A program made the translations under genes and the position numbers. Positions 26,308-35,124 of a DNA stretch of 64,000 bases are shown here, piece by piece (the first letter of the stretch is position 1; the number at the start of each line of letters is the position of its first letter). The notes under the pieces were generated by a model that saw only the letters and a list, made by a program, of their open reading frames with translations, was not told the DNA's origin and did no database searches. Location of the stretch: NCBI GenBank assembly GCA_003611955.1, contig RAZE01000013.1, positions 58,982-122,981 on the forward strand, read 5' to 3'. Source of the stretch: a bacterium 1XD8-76. GTDB lineage: Bacteria; Bacillota; Clostridia; Lachnospirales; Lachnospiraceae.

Positions 26308-27375
26308 ATGTTATTTGATGATAAGACGCAAAACAATATTATGATTGACTTGAAAGAGGCGACAGATCCGGACACGAACACCGAGGAAGGAACGCTTATA
26401 GATCATTCCTTTAGGGGAGCCGCCGCCGAGTTTGAGCAGGCATATATTGAATTGGGATTGATAGACCAAAACGGATATGCGGAAACAGCAGACCGAGAGC
26501 ATTTAATATTAAGGGCAAAGGAAAGGGGCATAGAACCGTTTCCGGCATCTAATGCAGTTTGGAAAGCGGAATTTAATATTGATGTGGAATTAAACGCCCG
26601 CTTTTCGGCAGGGGAATTAACCTACATATGCGCTGAAAAGATAGAGCCGAGGAAATACCGGCTTATGTGCGAGCAGACCGGCACAAAGGGAAATATAAAG
26701 CAGGAAGAACTGGCACCGATTGAATATATAGACGGTTTCGACAACGGGGAATTAACGGAACTTTTGAAACCGGCGCGAGATGATGAAGAAACGGAGGCTT
26801 TTCGGGCGCGGTACATTTCCATTGTTTCGGCGGCGCAGGCATTTGGCGGCAATCGCGCACAGTACAAAGCGATGATGCACGAAATAGAGGGAGTCGGAGC
26901 CTGCAAAATATACCGCGTGACACAGAAAGAAAAGAAAATAAAGATATATTTTCTTGACAGCACATATAAAACGCCAAACAATGCCCTTGTATCAGATGTG
27001 CAGGAAATCATAGATCCGATTGGCAAGCAGGGCGAGGGAGAGGGAGAGGCGACAATATTTCATGTAGTGGATATTTACCCCTGCATATCGGAAATGGTAA
27101 AAATCGAGGCAGAAATAACGATAGATACCGGCTATGTATGGGAGGACTTGTTACCGAGCATACAAGAGCGGATAGACGGCTATTTTTTGGAGTTGGCGAA
27201 AGGTTGGGAGAATGAAGAACATATAACCGTAAGAATATTAAAGGTAAACGCGGCAATCGCAAGCGTGGAGGGGATTGTAGATGTGCAGGACACAGCTTTA
27301 AATGGCAAAGAGGAAAACCTGCTTTTAGATCCGAACGCAATACCGGTTAGGGGCGTGATTTTATGCAGACCTTAA
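26308..27375 (+). CDS. Baseplate J-like protein (XkdT-like)
   Basis: The 355-residue protein has 'GTLIDHSFRGAAAEFEQAY', 'RARYISIVSAAQAFGGNRAQY' and 'GEGEATIFHVV', typical of the Baseplate_J family forming the wedge arms. It overlaps the next gene by 13 bases. Confidence 0.9.
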   Translation: MLFDDKTQNNIMIDLKEATDPDTNTEEGTLIDHSFRGAAAEFEQAYIELGLIDQNGYAETADREHLILRAKERGIEPFPASNAVWKAEFNIDVELNARFSAGELTYICAEKIEPRKYRLMCEQTGTKGNIKQEELAPIEYIDGFDNGELTELLKPARDDEETEAFRARYISIVSAAQAFGGNRAQYKAMMHEIEGVGACKIYRVTQKEKKIKIYFLDSTYKTPNNALVSDVQEIIDPIGKQGEGEGEATIFHVVDIYPCISEMVKIEAEITIDTGYVWEDLLPSIQERIDGYFLELAKGWENEEHITVRILKVNAAIASVEGIVDVQDTALNGKEENLLLDPNAIPVRGVILCRP

Positions 27376-28343
27376 TATTAAACCATTATCCTCCAGTGAT
27401 AAAGCAGATCAAGGAAATGCAGCAGATTGCAAAGGCAGAGGATATAGAGTTTTCAAAGCTGAATGTATCAATCAATGAAGTTATACGAAATATGTTTGTG
27501 TTTACGGCAGACGAAACCGGCGTTATGAGGTTTGAAAAGCTGTTAGGGATAAAACCCAATGCGGCGCAGAGTTTGGACGATCGGAAAATATACATTCTTT
27601 CCATGATGAACCGGCGCAAAATGAGTTTGTCGGAACTAATGGCGATGTTATCCAATTATTCGGAGGGCATTACGATATTAAACGACATTGCGAACATGGA
27701 AATGATCGTAGAGATAAACACCGATGCGGGCAGTTTGGATATGTTAAACAAAATCATTGACGAGATCCTGCCGTTGAATATTTATTTCATGTTTGCGATG
27801 CAGAGGGAAACCGTCATAAAGTATAGAATAGAAGATCTAATTTTTATGGCGTTTGAACCGGCAGCAGCCGACACAGAATATTGCAATTTTGATAACAACA
27901 TAACGGAGAGGAAGGAAACCGGCTACATTCAGAATGTGGGCGGCTTTTCTTTTGTGCATGAGGAAAACCCGATCAGCGGGCAGGCAGTTTGCGGCGTAGA
28001 ATGTTGTTTAGGATTGCAGGCACCGTTTGAGTTGAAACAAGGGGAAATAACCATAGAAACGGCAGCAGAGAGCATAGAAACGCCGGTTATGCCTTGCAGC
28101 GATGATTTAACGGTTATCGGGGAATATGCGCCATTTGAAACGCGGGAAAGCGTTATAAGCATAGAAACAGCAGGAAACGGCACCACAACGCCGGTTATAG
28201 CTTGCGGCGACAATACCGCAGCCATTGGAACCGATCCGCCGTTTGAGATGCAGGAGAGCGCGGCAGCGTTGCAAATGAACACAGAGGCGGCAACAAATGA
28301 TTTGATGATGTGCGGCACAGATTACGCGAGAGAGGAGGGCTAA
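27363..28343 (+). CDS. DUF2313 baseplate protein (XkdU-like) with three C-terminal repeats
   Basis: Residues 1-155 match XkdU/YmfQ ('NEVIRNMFVFTADETGVMRF', 'DDRKIYILSMMNRRK', 'PLNIYFMFAM'). After about residue 215 come three repeats of roughly 40 residues, each with 'PFE', an 'IETA'-like strand and a Cys near the end ('VMPCSDD', 'VIACGDN', 'LMMCGTD'). The repeat tail is not part of the usual family and may form a β-rich attachment domain. Confidence 0.8.
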   Translation: MQTLILNHYPPVIKQIKEMQQIAKAEDIEFSKLNVSINEVIRNMFVFTADETGVMRFEKLLGIKPNAAQSLDDRKIYILSMMNRRKMSLSELMAMLSNYSEGITILNDIANMEMIVEINTDAGSLDMLNKIIDEILPLNIYFMFAMQRETVIKYRIEDLIFMAFEPAAADTEYCNFDNNITERKETGYIQNVGGFSFVHEENPISGQAVCGVECCLGLQAPFELKQGEITIETAAESIETPVMPCSDDLTVIGEYAPFETRESVISIETAGNGTTTPVIACGDNTAAIGTDPPFEMQESAAALQMNTEAATNDLMMCGTDYAREEG

Positions 28344-28344
28344 A

Positions 28345-28626
28345 ATGTTAAAAGAAAGGCTTTTGCAGTATGCGGAAAGCATAGTAAAAAGGGCGACATA
28401 TACCATTAACGGAGAGGAAAAAGAAGGAACCATTGGCAAGGTTACGCGATCCGGCGATAGCATCACATTTTACATTTATATTGATGATGAAACCAACGGA
28501 ACAATCACAAATGCCAAATTATACGATGTCAATAACGAACTTTTGGAAAGCAAGGATTATAACACCAAGAAGGACACACTGGCAACCGCAACTATTGGCA
28601 TCAGAATAACCATAAAGAAAGAGTAA
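28345..28626 (+). CDS. Hypothetical tail-tip protein, 93 aa
   Basis: The gene starts two bases after the baseplate gene. β-rich, with 'SITFYIYIDDETNGTITNAKLYD'-like strands, probably a small fibre or baseplate accessory. No family assigned with certainty. Confidence 0.6.
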   Translation: MLKERLLQYAESIVKRATYTINGEEKEGTIGKVTRSGDSITFYIYIDDETNGTITNAKLYDVNNELLESKDYNTKKDTLATATIGIRITIKKE

Positions 28627-28641
28627 GGAGGGTAAAGCGGA

Positions 28642-29154
28642 ATGTATGATCTGATTTTATGGAAAAACCGCCGAACTGAAAAGAGCAACACATACACAAT
28701 CACGGCAAACATTGATCCCGAAACAAAACAGCCGGACGGCACCTACAAATTAACGCCGGTTTTCGGGGAAGTGATAGAGGCGGGAACAAGTTTCAATCAG
28801 CAGAACATGAACCACATGGAAAGCGGCATCAACGAGGCTATGATAATTGCCAACATGGGAATTATTCAGTTGAGGCAGCACCAAAGGGAATTAGAAAACA
28901 CCTATTTTGAAACCGGAACCGCAAAAATAAGCAGTAATGAAAATTACCCATTCAACAAAGAAAGCGTAACGGTTGCAATGGGTAAAGCCCGCAACACGTT
29001 AGATTATATCGTGATTGCGTTTTGCGATGATTTGCAGCAGGGGCGGGCAATCCGGATCAAGGATAAGCAGTTAAACGGTTTTAAAATCGAGGTTGAGGAC
29101 TGCCCGAAAACGCCGGTAACTATAAAATATTTCATTTTAGGAGGTATGATGTAA
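28642..29154 (+). CDS. Tail fibre-associated protein, 170 aa
   Basis: 'IEAGTSFNQQNMNHMESGIN' resembles the conserved segment found in phage tail-fibre or baseplate-fibre linkers of Firmicutes. The C-terminal half is β-rich. Preceded by AAGGAGG; its stop overlaps the next ATG. Confidence 0.65.
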   Translation: MYDLILWKNRRTEKSNTYTITANIDPETKQPDGTYKLTPVFGEVIEAGTSFNQQNMNHMESGINEAMIIANMGIIQLRQHQRELENTYFETGTAKISSNENYPFNKESVTVAMGKARNTLDYIVIAFCDDLQQGRAIRIKDKQLNGFKIEVEDCPKTPVTIKYFILGGMM

Positions 29155-29501
29155 TGGGAAAGATCGAGGTTATCGAAAAGAACGCCGGAAAAAAGATCAG
29201 TTACGAAATGGACGGCAACACGCTATGGATCGGAGATGCGATCGCTATGAAGTTGCAGCGGTTACAGACCGATGATGTGGTAAAAAAAGACATTTGCGCG
29301 GACAAAGACGGAAATTTGGTTTTTGGTTTGGGCGAAAATTACGTTGCACAGGTTGAGATCCCGCCACGCGAATATGATTATATCGCAGGGGAGCCGGACG
29401 GCGACGGAAAGCCGACAACGGAAAAGGTACAGAAAAGTTTTGATGTTTCAAGATGCACACTGACATTATGGAGTATTGAGGAGGTATATATCAATGAGTA
29501 G
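29154..29501 (+). CDS. Hypothetical protein upstream of the DGR target, 115 aa
   Basis: The acidic β-rich protein overlaps the DGR target start by 8 bases, so expression of the two is coupled. The close linkage suggests a fibre chaperone or adaptor for the variable receptor-binding protein, but no domain is recognised. Confidence 0.6.
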   Translation: MGKIEVIEKNAGKKISYEMDGNTLWIGDAIAMKLQRLQTDDVVKKDICADKDGNLVFGLGENYVAQVEIPPREYDYIAGEPDGDGKPTTEKVQKSFDVSRCTLTLWSIEEVYINE

Positions 29502-30546
29502 TTACGAAGATTTGAGAGGCGCAGCAGCAAATGACGAGATTATTTTGGACGATATGGGGATCCCTTCGGTTATGGTAAAAGTGCCGCTTGTGTATTTGGA
29601 CGAATTGGGGATCGGATCAGCCCACACGCCACACCCTGCATTTATTATCAATGATAAAGTGGTGCCGTATATCTATGTTTCCAAGTACATCAATGTAGTT
29701 AAGAACAACCGCGCCTATTCCCTGCCTAATCAGGATCCGGCAAACTGCATCACGTTTGATCGGGCGGTTGAAGTTTGCTATAACAAGGGCGCGGGCTGGC
29801 ATCTTATGACGGCGGCAGAGTGGGGCGTATTGCATAATCTCATTACGGCAGCAGGATTAGAGCCGCGCGGTAATACATTGCAGGGCAAGTCGCATATAAA
29901 GGCGTATGAAAGGGGCGTGTTAAGCCCGCAGAACCCCACCAACGTATACCGGACATTGACCGGCACCGGAGGCAAAAACTGGGAGGCGTTGGGCGTAAAT
30001 GATATTGTCGGGAATGTGCATAAATGGGTTGTGGCGCGTTTGGTAAATGGGGAAATTCAGATCGTGCCGAACAATAACGCGGCGATCCACAATACCGATT
30101 TGGGCGTAAACAGCGCAGCATGGCGGGCGATTATGCCAAACGGTACATTGGTTGCGCCGGGGGCGGCAGGCACACTGAAATTTGACTATACCGGAAATCC
30201 TGCAAATGGCACATCGGCATTTCATATCACAACCACATTAGAGCATAAGCAGGCAGACGATAACGCGGGGTACGGCGCGAAAGATTTCGGAACACTGACA
30301 GCAAAAGCCGGTGTAACAATCCCCGATCTGTTAAAAGCCCTTGCGTTATTCCCGAACAGCGACAAGACCGGTAGAGGGTTTATGTATTTCCGCAACAATG
30401 GGGAGCGGTTGCTTTTTCGTGGCGGTTATTATGGTGATGGCGGTAGCGCAGGAGAGGCTCACGGCCGTTTCTACTCCCCGCGTTCTCTCTCCTATGTGCA
30501 TGTGGGGTTGTTTTCCGCTTATGTGGATCCTGCGCTTTATGCTTGA
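29494..30546 (+). CDS. DGR target protein with C-type-lectin/formylglycine-enzyme fold
   Basis: The ATG at 29494 has GAGGAGG nine bases upstream. In the 350 residues, 'GWHLMTAAEWGVLHNL' and 'NDIVGNVHKWV' are the signature of the formylglycine-generating-enzyme-like C-type lectin fold used by DGR-diversified proteins such as Mtd. The last 46 codons contain the variable repeat: residues about 305-342 read as 'RGGYYGDGGSAGEAHG' and 'SPRSLSYVHVGLFSA'. It sits at the end of the tail operon, so it is probably the variable receptor-binding tip. Confidence 0.93.
   Translation: MSSYEDLRGAAANDEIILDDMGIPSVMVKVPLVYLDELGIGSAHTPHPAFIINDKVVPYIYVSKYINVVKNNRAYSLPNQDPANCITFDRAVEVCYNKGAGWHLMTAAEWGVLHNLITAAGLEPRGNTLQGKSHIKAYERGVLSPQNPTNVYRTLTGTGGKNWEALGVNDIVGNVHKWVVARLVNGEIQIVPNNNAAIHNTDLGVNSAAWRAIMPNGTLVAPGAAGTLKFDYTGNPANGTSAFHITTTLEHKQADDNAGYGAKDFGTLTAKAGVTIPDLLKALALFPNSDKTGRGFMYFRNNGERLLFRGGYYGDGGSAGEAHGRFYSPRSLSYVHVGLFSAYVDPALYA
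30406..30520 (+). repeat. DGR variable repeat (VR)
   Basis: A 115-base block aligns without gaps to 31029-31143 with 101 identities and 14 mismatches. Eight mismatches are at adenines of the template (8 of 17 adenines versus 6 of 98 other bases). The last 19 bases (GTGGGGTTGTTTTCCGCTT) are identical and would be the initiation-of-homing segment. Confidence 0.95.
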
Positions 30547-30553
30547 TCCTTGT

Positions 30554-30575
30554 GGCGTATGCGGCAGCATACGCC
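30554..30575 (+). other. DGR target-site hairpin/cruciform
   Basis: GGCGTATGC, loop GGCA, GCATACGCC: a perfect 9-base stem, 33 bases past the VR and just after the target stop. DNA hairpins with a GRNA tetraloop downstream of VR are known to promote retrohoming in other DGRs, and GGCA fits that pattern. The following T run means it may also end transcription. Confidence 0.8.
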
Positions 30576-30594
30576 TATTTTTTGAGAGGTAAAA

Positions 30595-31002
30595 ATGCAG
30601 AGAAATTTTAGATCAACGGCAAAACCGCCCGATCCGAAGGTGGATCTGCTAATTTTCAAGAAAGCGCGGGAAATGATTGCATACGGAAATGACTGTTTGT
30701 ATAACAAACAATTCCCGCGCAAGTATCGCGTTGGAAACGCGATCGGAGCGCAGATCGAAGGGGCGATGTACGACATTTTGGACGGACTGACAGAGGCGGC
30801 GACAAAGGAACATAAGAAAACAGCATTGACGCAGGTAGATCACAAAATACTGTATTTGCGGCAGCTTTTAATAACGGCGGTGGATCCAAAAATGAATACC
30901 GCCGCCGTTCTGATACCGCTTGACAGTCAAAGAAAGTGGTGTGAAATGTTGGAAGAAATGGGTAAAATTTTAGGTAGTTGGCTTAAAAAGCTAAATTCAT
31001 AA
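30595..31002 (+). CDS. avd: DGR accessory variability determinant (Avd-like)
   Basis: The 135-residue basic, all-helical protein ('LLIFKKAREMIAYGNDCLYN', 'ATKEHKKTALTQVDHKILYL') matches the Avd four-helix-bundle family, which forms a pentamer that binds the reverse transcriptase and the template RNA. It lies between target and template repeat, the classic position. Confidence 0.88.
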   Translation: MQRNFRSTAKPPDPKVDLLIFKKAREMIAYGNDCLYNKQFPRKYRVGNAIGAQIEGAMYDILDGLTEAATKEHKKTALTQVDHKILYLRQLLITAVDPKMNTAAVLIPLDSQRKWCEMLEEMGKILGSWLKKLNS

Positions 31003-31028
31003 AGCAAACTATGGGGAATATGCCGTAA

Positions 31029-31143
31029 CGGTTGCTTATTCGTGGCGGTAATTATGGTAATGGCGGTAACGCAGGAGAGGCTCACGGCGTTTTCAGCAAC
31101 CCGCGTTCTTTCTCCAATGTGTCTGTGGGGTTGTTTTCCGCTT
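31029..31143 (+). repeat. DGR template repeat (TR)
   Basis: Non-coding copy of the variable repeat between avd and the reverse transcriptase. In register with the target it would read 'IRGGNYGNGGNAGEAHG' and 'SNPRSFSNVSVGLFSA', with Asn codons (AAT/AAC) at the variable positions, the normal design for adenine mutagenesis. The rest of 31003-31312 is probably the structured part of the template RNA; I see no gene in it. Confidence 0.95.
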
Positions 31144-31312
31144 TTCTCATATAGTCAGATTGTGCCGCAACACGCGGGCGGCGCAGCGTACAGAGAGAAG
31201 AAAAGGGGCATATTTCCCTGCCTGCAGGTGCGGGCAAAACAAAAATTTCCATGAATACGGTTAGTAGCGAAAGCAAAGGGCGTAACGCATGGAGTATTAA
31301 GGCAATAAAAAT

Positions 31313-32425
31313 ATGAAAAAATTTAATGTGACCTATGAACAGATTACAAGCTATACAAATATTTATGCAGCTTATTTAGACGCGCGAAAAGGAAAAAGTG
31401 AACGCAATGAAATTATGCGCTTTTCCGTAGAACTTGACAGCCATTTAAACAGCTTATACAAGGAACTGGAGGAAAGGCGTTATAAAGTAAGCGGGTACAG
31501 ACTTATTTATATTTATGTGCCAAAGAAACGGCTTATTATGGCGTTGCAGTTTCGGGATCGCGTTCTGCAATGGGCTATTTATAGGGTACTCAATCCACTT
31601 TATGAGAAAACCTACATAAAAGACAGTTATGCTTGTATCAAGGACAGAGGCAGAGAAAAGGCGGCGGCAAGGCTGCAATATTGGTTACGGCAGGTAGGCA
31701 GAAAGCCGGTACAATACTATTACTTGAAACTTGACATATCGAAATTCTTTTACCGAGTGGATCACGAAATACTGTTAGAGATTTTGAAACGCCGGATCAA
31801 GGATCCGAAACTAATAAACCTATTCAGTATAATTATAAATTCGGAGAAAAGAGCCTTCGGGTTGCCGTTGGGCGTGGATCCTTGCGAGGTAGATCCGCGC
31901 GAAATGCTATTTGATAAGGGTATGCCGATCGGCAATCTGACAAGTCAGATGTTTGCAAATATCTATATGAATGAATTGGATCAGTATATAAAGCATGAAT
32001 TACGCCTAAAGTATTTGATCCGGTATGCAGATGATACGGTTATTTTGGTGGAGAGCAAAGAAAAGGCACATTGGGCATTGGGGAAAATAGAAACTTTCCT
32101 GCTTGAAAAATTGAAGCTAAATCTTAACAGCAAAACCGCCATAAGACCGGTAAGCTGCAATGTTGATTTTGTGGGATATGTGATAAACAAAGACGAAATA
32201 AGGCTAAGATCCGCGACAGTTAAAAGAATGAGATCCCGCATAAAGTATATTGTAAAAGCATACGAGCGCGGCGAAATGACTTTAAAGGAAGTCAACGCAA
32301 CCATGCAAAGTTATTTTGGTTTGCTAAAGCATTGCACAAACGTGGGATTGAAAGAAAACATTATAAACAGTTTTGCGCTACATTGCACCGATGCGGCGCG
32401 GGCTAAAGCACTGGAAAGCCGATAG
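31313..32425 (+). CDS. DGR reverse transcriptase
   Basis: The 370-residue protein has 'YLKLDISKFFYRV' (RT motif with Asp near 141), 'MPIGNLTSQMFANIY' with IGNLTSQ at about 206-212 in place of the usual QGxxxSP (a DGR trait linked to adenine infidelity), and 'IRYADDTVIL' with YADD at about 238-241. It copies the template RNA into mutated cDNA that replaces VR. Length and gene order are typical. Confidence 0.95.
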   Translation: MKKFNVTYEQITSYTNIYAAYLDARKGKSERNEIMRFSVELDSHLNSLYKELEERRYKVSGYRLIYIYVPKKRLIMALQFRDRVLQWAIYRVLNPLYEKTYIKDSYACIKDRGREKAAARLQYWLRQVGRKPVQYYYLKLDISKFFYRVDHEILLEILKRRIKDPKLINLFSIIINSEKRAFGLPLGVDPCEVDPREMLFDKGMPIGNLTSQMFANIYMNELDQYIKHELRLKYLIRYADDTVILVESKEKAHWALGKIETFLLEKLKLNLNSKTAIRPVSCNVDFVGYVINKDEIRLRSATVKRMRSRIKYIVKAYERGEMTLKEVNATMQSYFGLLKHCTNVGLKENIINSFALHCTDAARAKALESR

Positions 32426-32459
32426 GCTTTATTTTTTTGCAAAGAAAAGGAGGCAGACA

Positions 32460-33014
32460 ATGAAAGAATTTTTTGTAGCAATGAGGACACCGGACGCGGC
32501 AGGCTTGAGCGTGTCGGCATTTTTTACGGCAGTAGCGGCGGCGTTGGGAAAGATACCGGTTATTTTAATCTTATTCATGGCGGCGGTTGCGATTGATTAT
32601 TTGACCGGTTGGATTAAGGCAAAGTATTTCTTGCGGGATTGGAACTCTAAAACCGGATTGCAGGGCATCATCAAGAAAGTTATGTATTTCGTGATGATCG
32701 GAACCGCCTTTTTAATTGGGTGGGGCATTAAGGAAATGGGCGCGGGCGCAGGGCTGAATTTAGATTTTGCCCTGCTGATCGGTTGGTATGTTACCGCTGT
32801 TATGCTTGTGAATGAACTTACAAGCATTTTAGAAAACCTTTATGTAATCATGCCGGAGAAGGTGCCGGTTTGGTTGATAAAAACATTAAAGATTGCAGAT
32901 GAAACGATCGAGGGAAAGATCAATGATTTGGTTTGCAAAAATCAGAATTGTGACACCTGCGAATTAAAGGATCGTTGCAATCTGAAAAAAGAGGGAGGCA
33001 CAGATGAAAATTAA
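32460..33014 (+). CDS. Phage holin
   Basis: AAAGGAGG precedes ATG 32460. The 184-residue protein has about three membrane segments ('[19 protein letters not shown]', '[16 protein letters not shown]', '[20 protein letters not shown]'), matching the Phage_holin_4 (phi29/Cp-1-like) family. The C-terminus has four cysteines ([15 protein letters not shown]). It forms membrane holes at lysis and overlaps the endolysin. Confidence 0.88.
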   Translation: MKEFFVAMRTPDAAGLSVSAFFTAVAAALGKIPVILILFMAAVAIDYLTGWIKAKYFLRDWNSKTGLQGIIKKVMYFVMIGTAFLIGWGIKEMGAGAGLNLDFALLIGWYVTAVMLVNELTSILENLYVIMPEKVPVWLIKTLKIADETIEGKINDLVCKNQNCDTCELKDRCNLKKEGGTDEN

Positions 33015-34416
33015 CGAGTTGGCAGTAACGGCGGCGAGTATCATTTTTGACAATGAAGGCAGCTATGGCAGCGTGAATAAAAATGACAATGGGGCGGTTT
33101 CGGTCGGCAAGCTGCAATGGCATGGCGGCAGAGCCGCCGCCCTGCTTAAAAGGATCATAAACGCGGAGCCGGAAGCAGAAAGCATTTTAGGCGGCGCGCT
33201 TTATGGGGAAATTACCGGAGGCGCAAATTGGGCGGCGCGCATTGTCACCGCAGCAGAGGCGGCAAAGCTGAAAGCGATCTTGACAACCAAAGCGGGAAAG
33301 GCAGCGCAGGACGAGCAGGCGATCGCAGATGTGGAAAGTTACATTAAAAAAGGGCAAAGTTACGGATTAACCGATGCGGGCGCACTGATCTATTTCGCGG
33401 ACGGCGTAAACCAGTACGGAACCGCCTCCGCATTATGGGAAAAGATCGCGGCAGAGGCGTTAAAAGGCGCGGGCGATGTGCGGGCGATGTATGAGGCAAC
33501 CACGAAAAACACAAACAAATACCTGACACGCCGCAAAAAGGTATATGAAAAGGTTGAGGCGATGCAGGAAAAGGAGGACACCATGACGGAAAAACAGTTA
33601 AGGGAAAAGGCAGTAAATACCGCGAAAGCATGGGAGGGCTGCAAAGAGAGCAACGGAACGCATAAAAAGATCATTGACCTTTACAATTCTGTAAAGCCCC
33701 TGCCGCGCGGGTATGCAGTAAAGTATAATGATGCGTGGTGCGCGACATTTGTTAGCGCGGTAGGTATCGCGGCGGGATTGTCAAAGGCGATCTTGCGTGA
33801 ATGTGGGTGCGGCGCAATGATTGATCTCTATAAGGCGGCGGGGCGTTGGCAGGAAAATGATGCCTATGTGCCGAGTGCGGGCGATGTGGTATTTTATGAC
33901 TGGCAGGACACCGGCAAGGGCGATAATACCGGCTATCCGGATCACGTTGGTTTGGTGTGCGGCGTTTCCGGCAGCACTATTAAAGTGATCGAGGGAAATA
34001 AAAATGATGCGGTGGAATACCGCGATTTGCCGGTAAACGGCAGGTACATCAGGGGTTACGGATTGCCGGACTATAAAAGTATGGCAACGGCAGCAGAGCC
34101 GGAAAAACCGACAGCACCGGCAAAAAAGAGCGTTGCGGAAGTGGCGCGGGAAGTAAAAGCCGGAAAATGGGGTAACAATCCCGAAAGAAAGAAACAGTTA
34201 GAGGCGGCGGGCTACAATTACGCCGAAGTGCAGGCGGCGGTTAATGCCCTTATAAACGGATCCGGATCGGCACCGGAAACATACACCGTAAAGCAGGGCG
34301 ATACGTTGAGCGCGATCGCAAGGAAATATAATACAACGGTTGCCGCCCTTGCAAAGCTGAATAACATTAAAAATGTGAATGTTATCAATGCGGGGCAGGT
34401 TTTAAAGTTGAGATAA
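33004..34416 (+). CDS. Modular endolysin: N-terminal hydrolase, CHAP amidase, CW_7 and LysM
   Basis: Four parts can be seen in 470 residues. The first 180 residues ('[19 protein letters not shown]') resemble a lysozyme-like hydrolase. A CHAP/NlpC-type domain follows with Cys246 in 'NDAWCATFV' and His314 in 'DHVGLV'. About 377-417 is a Cpl-7-like wall-binding repeat ('[20 protein letters not shown]'). The last 50 residues are LysM ('[19 protein letters not shown]'). It cuts host peptidoglycan at the end of the lytic cycle. Confidence 0.9.
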   Translation: MKINELAVTAASIIFDNEGSYGSVNKNDNGAVSVGKLQWHGGRAAALLKRIINAEPEAESILGGALYGEITGGANWAARIVTAAEAAKLKAILTTKAGKAAQDEQAIADVESYIKKGQSYGLTDAGALIYFADGVNQYGTASALWEKIAAEALKGAGDVRAMYEATTKNTNKYLTRRKKVYEKVEAMQEKEDTMTEKQLREKAVNTAKAWEGCKESNGTHKKIIDLYNSVKPLPRGYAVKYNDAWCATFVSAVGIAAGLSKAILRECGCGAMIDLYKAAGRWQENDAYVPSAGDVVFYDWQDTGKGDNTGYPDHVGLVCGVSGSTIKVIEGNKNDAVEYRDLPVNGRYIRGYGLPDYKSMATAAEPEKPTAPAKKSVAEVAREVKAGKWGNNPERKKQLEAAGYNYAEVQAAVNALINGSGSAPETYTVKQGDTLSAIARKYNTTVAALAKLNNIKNVNVINAGQVLKLR

Positions 34417-34426
34417 GGAGGCACAC

Positions 34427-34702
34427 ATGGCAGAAAACAAGGCAAGCAAGGCGGCAGGAGAGGCGCAGGAACCGCCCAAAAAGGAAAAGACATATAAAGT
34501 TACCTGCGGTACATTTAAAGCCCGAAATGAGGCGTTACAGAGGGCGGCAGAGGCAAAAAGGGCGGGCGTTCATGTATCGCTGAAAATCTGCAAGACAGAG
34601 TATAGCCTGCTTTATGCGGAGGATATGACGAAAGCAGAGGCAGAGGCAGCAAGAAAGGCAATCGAGGCGAAAAAGGTAAATGCCGAGGTTTCCGAGCAGT
34701 AA
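34427..34702 (+). CDS. SPOR-like small protein after endolysin, 91 aa
   Basis: 'YKVTCGTFKARNEALQRAAE' and 'EAARKAIEAKKVNAEV' follow the βαβ pattern of SPOR domains that bind denuded peptidoglycan. It may assist lysis or wall binding. Last gene of the late operon, 10 bases after the endolysin. Confidence 0.6.
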   Translation: MAENKASKAAGEAQEPPKKEKTYKVTCGTFKARNEALQRAAEAKRAGVHVSLKICKTEYSLLYAEDMTKAEAEAARKAIEAKKVNAEVSEQ

Positions 34703-34723
34703 AGAAATTGTAAATGCAATGTT

Positions 34724-34758
34724 GGGGTATGGCGCAGGCTATACCCCTTTATTTTTTG
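34724..34758 (+). terminator. Late operon terminator
   Basis: GGGGTATGGC pairs with GCTATACCCC (one G-T pair) around GCAG, then TTTATTTTTT. Strong intrinsic terminator ending the late transcript. Confidence 0.9.
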
Positions 34759-34779
34759 TGCGCGGAAATATTTTTTAAA

Positions 34780-34825
34780 ATATTACGCAATATGTATTGA
34801 CATATTGCGTAATATGTAATATAAT
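34780..34825 (+). promoter_or_regulatory. Consensus promoter with perfect palindromic operator, copy 1
   Basis: ATATTACGCAATATG and its exact complement CATATTGCGTAATAT flank TATTGA. The -35 TTGACA (34797-34802) spans spacer and right arm, and TATAAT (34820-34825) follows at 17 bases. A repressor bound here would block the promoter. An almost identical copy lies at 35422-35467. Confidence 0.9.
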
Positions 34826-34857
34826 GAATATATCAAATGAAAGAGAGGTAAAACACC

Positions 34858-35112
34858 ATGAAACAGTTGTTAGAGAAATTAAAAGAGGCAGAGAGAAAAG
34901 CAGATGCAGCCGATCGGGAATATGAAAACGATCCGGAAAATGAGGAAAAGGAAAAGGCTTTTGATTTGGCATATAGCGAAGAATACAAGGCATTTGAGGA
35001 ATTGGCAAGGGCGATAGTAAAAGCGACAGCGGGCAAAATCGACACACAGACAGCGGCGGCAATGATAAGAGGCAGGCGGCAGCAGTTGGAAACCATTTTA
35101 GGAATGATGTAG
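34858..35112 (+). CDS. Hypothetical protein under the palindrome promoter, 84 aa
   Basis: GAGAGG precedes the ATG. Very charged, helical and coiled-coil-like, with a basic C-terminal part ('MIRGRRQQLETIL'). Not a recognised repressor, but it is the first gene of a tightly controlled operon outside the late module, so a lysogeny or host-takeover role is plausible. Confidence 0.6.
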   Translation: MKQLLEKLKEAERKADAADREYENDPENEEKEKAFDLAYSEEYKAFEELARAIVKATAGKIDTQTAAAMIRGRRQQLETILGMM

Positions 35113-35124
35113 GAGGGCGGGAAA

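Noticed and set aside
30341..30592. Open frame across the VR, with a similar one at 31042-31254 across the TR
   Set aside because: They are off-frame readings of the same repeat and resemble each other only because VR and TR do; no ribosome sites.
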